From Ewingella americana ATCC 33852 (GTDB lineage Bacteria; Pseudomonadota; Gammaproteobacteria; Enterobacterales; Enterobacteriaceae): a DNA stretch of 64,000 nt. The position numbers were made by a program, and so were the translations under genes. Position 1 is the stretch's first letter, and every line of letters begins with the position of its first letter. The stretch spans positions 310,001 to 374,000 of the forward strand of contig NZ_JMPJ01000065.1 in assembly GCF_000735345.1 (NCBI RefSeq). Reading direction: 5' to 3'. The notes below the pieces were generated by a model. That model saw only the letters and a list, made by a program, of their open reading frames with translations, searched no databases and was not told the origin of the DNA. Positions 60,458 to 64,000 of the stretch are shown in pieces.

Positions 60458-62020
60458 ATGCGAGAAAGCGGAATGTCAGCCAGAAAAAAAGGGCGCATCG
60501 GCAATGGCGTAAAATGGCTGGTGGTCAGCCTGCTGGCCTTGTTTACCGGCTACCTGATTGTCCTGATGTATGCGCAGGGCGAGATGCTATTCGCCATGCT
60601 AACGCTGCTGCTTTCCAGCGTAGGTTTATATATTTATGCCAACCGCCGCGCCTACTCGTGGCGCTATATTTATCCCGGCCTCGCCGGTATGTCGCTGTTC
60701 GTGCTGTTCCCGCTGGTCTGTACCATTTTCATCGCCTTCACCAACTACAGCAGCACCAACCAGCTGACCTTTGAACGCGCGCAGTCAGTATTAATGGACC
60801 GCCAGTTTCAGGCTGACAAAGCCTACGCGTTCGCCCTGTTCCCCGCCGACGCCAACCAGTGGCGCTTGGCCCTGACCTCGCCAGACAGTGGCGAAACCTT
60901 GGTTTCCGCCCCCTTTGCTTTCAACCCAACCACGCCGCAAACCTTGACGCTCTCCCCGCAGACCATGCCCGAGGGTGAGAAAGCCGGGCTGCGCGTGGTG
61001 ACGCAAAACCGTCAGGCGCTGGGGCAATTGACCGCCAAACTGCCGAGTGGCGAAAGCCTGAAGATGAGCTCGCTGCGCCAGTTTTCCGGCAGCCAGCCGC
61101 TGTACCAGCGCGCCGAAGATGGCGAACAGCTGACCAATGTGCAGAGCGGCCTGGTGTATCGGCCAAATATGCAAACCGGCTTCTATCAGGCGGTGAATGC
61201 CCAAGGCGAGTGGCAGGCGGAGAAACTCAGCCCCGGCTTTACGGTAAACATCGGCTGGGCCAACTTCCTGCGGGTGCTGCATGACGACGGTATCCAGAAG
61301 CCGTTCCTGTCTATCTTCGTCTGGACCATTATTTTCTCGCTGCTGACGGTGATTTTCACTACCGCCGTGGGCATGGTGCTGGCCTGCGTGGTGCAGTGGG
61401 AGGAGCTGAAAGGCAAAGCCATTTATCGGCTGCTGTTTATCCTGCCTTATGCCGTGCCAGCCTTTATTTCTATCTTGATCTTCAAAGGGTTATTCAACCA
61501 AAGCTTCGGCGAAATCAACCTGATGCTCAGCAGCCTGTTTGGTATCAAACCGGCGTGGTTTAGCGACCCACTGACCGCCAAGACCATGATTATTATCGTC
61601 AATACGTGGCTGGGTTATCCCTACATTATGATTTTGTGCATGGGGCTGCTGAAGGCGATTCCTGATGACCTGTATGAAGCCTCGGCGATGGACGGCGCGA
61701 CGCCGATGCAGAACTTCTTCCGCATCACTTTCCCTTTGCTTATCAAGCCACTGGCACCGCTGATGTTGGCGAGCTTTGCCTTTAACTTTAACAACTTCGT
61801 GCTGATCCAGCTGTTGACCAACGGCGGCCCGAACATGATTGGCACCACCACCCCGGCCGGGCATACCGACCTGCTGGTCAGCTACACCTATCGCATCGCC
61901 TTTGAAGGCGGCGGAGGACAAGATTTCGGGCTGGCGGCGGCGATTGCCACGCTGATTTTCCTGTTAGTGGGCGCGCTGGCTTTGATCAACCTGAAAGCTT
62001 CCCGCATGAAATTCGACTAG
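60458..62020 (+). CDS. malF: Maltose/maltodextrin transport permease MalF
   Basis: 520 residues. An ATG five codons later is also possible. Three N-terminal membrane helices, then the large periplasmic P2 loop (about 95-275), which is distinctive for MalF, then the ABC permease core. The coupling-helix EAA motif is [22 protein letters not shown]. Contacts MalE, MalG and MalK. Conserved runs such as [16 protein letters not shown] and [18 protein letters not shown] match the enterobacterial protein closely. Confidence 0.97.
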   Translation: MRESGMSARKKGRIGNGVKWLVVSLLALFTGYLIVLMYAQGEMLFAMLTLLLSSVGLYIYANRRAYSWRYIYPGLAGMSLFVLFPLVCTIFIAFTNYSSTNQLTFERAQSVLMDRQFQADKAYAFALFPADANQWRLALTSPDSGETLVSAPFAFNPTTPQTLTLSPQTMPEGEKAGLRVVTQNRQALGQLTAKLPSGESLKMSSLRQFSGSQPLYQRAEDGEQLTNVQSGLVYRPNMQTGFYQAVNAQGEWQAEKLSPGFTVNIGWANFLRVLHDDGIQKPFLSIFVWTIIFSLLTVIFTTAVGMVLACVVQWEELKGKAIYRLLFILPYAVPAFISILIFKGLFNQSFGEINLMLSSLFGIKPAWFSDPLTAKTMIIIVNTWLGYPYIMILCMGLLKAIPDDLYEASAMDGATPMQNFFRITFPLLIKPLAPLMLASFAFNFNNFVLIQLLTNGGPNMIGTTTPAGHTDLLVSYTYRIAFEGGGGQDFGLAAAIATLIFLLVGALALINLKASRMKFD

Positions 62021-62039
62021 TCGACAAGGAGAGAGACAG

Positions 62040-62930
62040 ATGCCAATGGTTAAACCTAAGTCGCAAAAACTCCGGCTGCTGGTCACTCACGTGTTGCTGC
62101 TGTGCTTTGTGGCGCTGATTTTATTCCCGCTGCTGATGGTGTTTGCTATTTCGCTGCGCCCCGGTAACTTCGCCACCGGCAGCATCATTCCTGAGCAAAT
62201 ATCTTGGGACCACTGGAAGCTGGCGCTGGGTATGGCGGTGACCAACAGCGACGGCAGCGTCACGCCGCCGCCCTTCCCGGTAATGCTGTGGTTGTGGAAC
62301 TCGATTAAGATTGCGGTGATCACCGCGATTGGTATTGTGGCGCTCTCCACCACCTGCGCCTACGCCTTTGCGCGCATGCGCTTTCGCGGCAAAAGTACGC
62401 TGCTGAAAGGCATGCTGATTTTCCAAATGTTCCCGGCGGTGCTCTCTCTGGTGGCGCTCTACGCCCTGTTCGACCGCCTCGGGCAGTATGTGCCTTTCCT
62501 CGGGTTGAATACCCACGGCGGGGTGATTTTCGCCTATATGGGCGGCATCGCGCTGCACGTCTGGACCATTAAGGGCTACTTCGAAACCATTGATAATTCA
62601 CTGGAAGAAGCCGCCTCGCTCGACGGCGCGACGCCGTGGCAGGCCTTCCGACTGGTGCTGTTGCCTTTATCAGTGCCGATTCTGGCGGTGGTGTTTATTC
62701 TTTCGTTTATCGCCGCGATCACCGAAGTGCCGGTGGCTTCTCTGCTGCTGCGCGACGTCAATAGCTACACGCTGGCGGTCGGCATGCAGCAATATCTCAA
62801 CCCGCAAAACTACCTGTGGGGAGACTTTGCCGCAGCGGCAATTCTGTCTGCGATACCTATCACGGCGGTGTTCCTGATTGCACAACGCTGGCTGGTGGGC
62901 GGGTTAACGGCTGGCGGGGTGAAGGGCTAG
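62040..62930 (+). CDS. malG: Maltose/maltodextrin transport permease MalG
   Basis: 296 residues, six membrane helices. AAGGAG nine bases before the ATG, 19 bases after malF. EAA motif [22 protein letters not shown] binds MalK; the C-terminus ([12 protein letters not shown]) reaches into the maltose-binding protein as in E. coli. Last gene of the operon, followed by a terminator. Confidence 0.97.
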   Translation: MPMVKPKSQKLRLLVTHVLLLCFVALILFPLLMVFAISLRPGNFATGSIIPEQISWDHWKLALGMAVTNSDGSVTPPPFPVMLWLWNSIKIAVITAIGIVALSTTCAYAFARMRFRGKSTLLKGMLIFQMFPAVLSLVALYALFDRLGQYVPFLGLNTHGGVIFAYMGGIALHVWTIKGYFETIDNSLEEAASLDGATPWQAFRLVLLPLSVPILAVVFILSFIAAITEVPVASLLLRDVNSYTLAVGMQQYLNPQNYLWGDFAAAAILSAIPITAVFLIAQRWLVGGLTAGGVKG

Positions 62931-62994
62931 TTTACTGCAATGCGCTTGGTGTTATTTGGTTTTACTTCTCAACAACCTCTGTGTCTGAACTATT

Positions 62995-63020
62995 GGCGAC
63001 TTGCGAAAGTCGCCTTTTTT
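62995..63020 (+). terminator. malEFG terminator
   Basis: Arms GGCGACTT (62995-63002) and AAGTCGCC (63007-63014) with a GCGA loop, then six T. Confidence 0.9.
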
Positions 63021-63038
63021 CATCTGGTTTAGAAGGCG

Positions 63039-63377
63039 TTACGCGAAGTAGAACCACGCGGTTTCAATCAGGCCATTTTCAATTTCAAACACTGCGACGC
63101 TTTCGATGGGCTGCTCATTAATGCCGTGAATACGTTCGTGGTCAAACACCTTATTGCCCAGCACCGAGCGGGATATTAATTCAGCCCGTAGCTTCGGGTT
63201 ATTAAAGCGGTGATTAGCATAAAACTCGCGTAACTGCCGCTTGCCGATGGTCGAAGGCTCGGTGGCAGGCATACGGAAGCCTTTGAAAGTTTCACTGAAA
63301 CAGGCGACGAATTTTTCTAAGTTATGCTCGTTATAGGCATAAAACTGCTGTTCAACAGGCAATAAAGGTGAAGACAT
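63039..63377 (-). CDS. SnoaL-like / NTF2-like nuclear-transport-factor-fold protein
   Basis: 112 residues. One NTF2-like cone fold: helices FYAYNEHNLEKFVACFSETF and LREFYANHRFNNPKLRAEL, then the beta-sheet SVLGNKVFDHERIHGI and SVAVFEIENGLIETAWFYFA. Many such proteins isomerise steroids or bind small molecules, but no catalytic set can be assigned here. Convergent with malG, standing alone before the inositol-phosphatase gene. Confidence 0.8.
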   Translation of the reverse strand: MSSPLLPVEQQFYAYNEHNLEKFVACFSETFKGFRMPATEPSTIGKRQLREFYANHRFNNPKLRAELISRSVLGNKVFDHERIHGINEQPIESVAVFEIENGLIETAWFYFA

Positions 63378-63450
63378 ATTAACTCCGGTATTGAATAAAA
63401 ATTCTTATTATTTGAATGGAAATTCAATATCTATTGATGCAGTCAATATG

Positions 63451-64000
63451 TCAATCACGAGGTTTTAAATCCCACAGGCCTCTGACCGTGCTCATCAAGC
63501 TGGCCGTGCCGCTGGCAACCGACAACCCGCGAATACCTTCATCGCCAAAGCTCACCACGGTTTCTAGCCCGGCCTCTTGGCACAGCACCGCGCCTCCGGC
63601 GATATCCCACAGGGTGGTGCGGCGTTGAAGATGGCCGTCAATCACGCCTTTGGCGGCAAACACCATACCGACGGTGGTACAGCGATAGCACTGCACCGAC
63701 CAATCGGCGGCACGCAGCCCTTGGTAGAAGCTGGCGGCGTCATCGAGACGGTCGTCGGAGCTGTCGCCGAGGGAGAGGATCTGCACGTCGCCAAAACGGT
63801 TGTCGCGGGTAAAAGGCTCGCCGTTGAGGAAGATGCCTTTGCCGCTTTGTGCCGCAAACTGTTCATTGAGCACCGGCAGCGCCACCACGCCAATCACCGG
63901 CTTCTTGCCTTCCACCAGCCCCAGCGACACGCCCCACAGCGGCGAACCGCGCAAGAAGTTCGAGGTGCCGTCGATAGGGTCGATAACCCAGCAGGCCGCG
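63451..64000 (-). CDS. Inositol-monophosphatase-family phosphatase, N-terminus outside the window
   Basis: About 183 codons visible to the right edge; the frame stays open to base 64000, so the true start lies beyond. The Mg-binding signature CWVIDPIDGTSNFL and the C-terminal LWDIAGGAVLCQEAGL (second FIG/IMPase signature) are complete. Removes phosphate from inositol-1-phosphate or a related sugar phosphate or nucleotide such as histidinol phosphate; the exact member cannot be fixed. The frame continues upstream past the internal TTG at 63954. Confidence 0.88.
   Translation of the reverse strand, partial: AACWVIDPIDGTSNFLRGSPLWGVSLGLVEGKKPVIGVVALPVLNEQFAAQSGKGIFLNGEPFTRDNRFGDVQILSLGDSSDDRLDDAASFYQGLRAADWSVQCYRCTTVGMVFAAKGVIDGHLQRRTTLWDIAGGAVLCQEAGLETVVSFGDEGIRGLSVASGTASLMSTVRGLWDLKPRD

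Overview
The window is chromosomal DNA of an enterobacterium (Enterobacterales). Gene content and order for the first 39 kb match the E. coli metC-to-mug region closely: metC-yghB, yqhC/dkgA, ftsP-plsC-parC, mdaB-ygiN, parE-yqiA-cpdA-yqiB-nudF, tolC-ygiB-ygiC, ygiD-ribB, ubiK, hldE-glnE-ygiF, ygiM-cca, uppP, folB, plsY, tsaD, rpsU-dnaG-rpoD, mug and the minor isoleucine tRNA. Differences such as the maltose operons lying nearby, a TRAP transporter next to metC and several extra regulators suggest a Yersiniaceae-type genus (Rahnella, Ewingella, Rouxiella or Serratia-like). That last step is inference; I cannot search databases.

Layout. 1-39 kb is conserved backbone: methionine synthesis, topoisomerase IV (parC and parE about 2.5 kb apart, separated by mdaB-ygiN and a TetR/tautomerase pair), the TolC outer-membrane channel, an FMN riboswitch controlling ribB, LPS heptose synthesis (hldE), glutamine synthetase control (glnE), tRNA maturation (cca, tsaD), and the macromolecular-synthesis operon rpsU-dnaG-rpoD. 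From the tRNA gene at 39.1 kb to about 55 kb the window is accessory. It holds an AHL-lactonase-like hydrolase divergent from a LysR regulator, an AT-rich DUF4034-like gene coupled to a 37-residue membrane microprotein, and a relic of a DoxX gene. Next comes a complete four-gene bufferin-type RiPP operon (precursor BufA, MNIO enzyme BufB, partner BufC, DoxX). Just upstream on the same strand are a DipZ-like thiol-redox membrane protein, a periplasmic alpha/beta hydrolase, a DUF1471 periplasmic protein and a two-component system. A secreted acid phosphatase, an RpiB-like isomerase, a DUF2000 protein, two small uncharacterised genes and an AraC regulator finish this section.

From 55 to 63 kb lies the maltose/maltodextrin regulon, two divergent operons (malK-lamB-malM and malE-malF-malG) around a shared control region with MalT-like boxes and a CRP-like site. 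An ERIC-like palindrome sits between malM and lamB, and a strong hairpin sits between malE and malF. The right edge holds a SnoaL-like protein and a truncated inositol-monophosphatase-family gene.

The most interesting candidate system is the copper/thiol cluster at 43.9-51.0 kb. The bufferin operon makes a secreted cysteine-modified peptide expected to bind copper. The adjacent DipZ-like protein would deliver reductant to the periplasm. The adjacent two-component system and a recurring TGTATCTGG motif suggest envelope-stress control of at least part of the cluster. Non-coding signals of note are two near-perfect operators (TetR-tautomerase and lactonase/LysR), a perfect palindrome in front of mdaB, and a palindromic element whose arm contains the tsaD stop codon.
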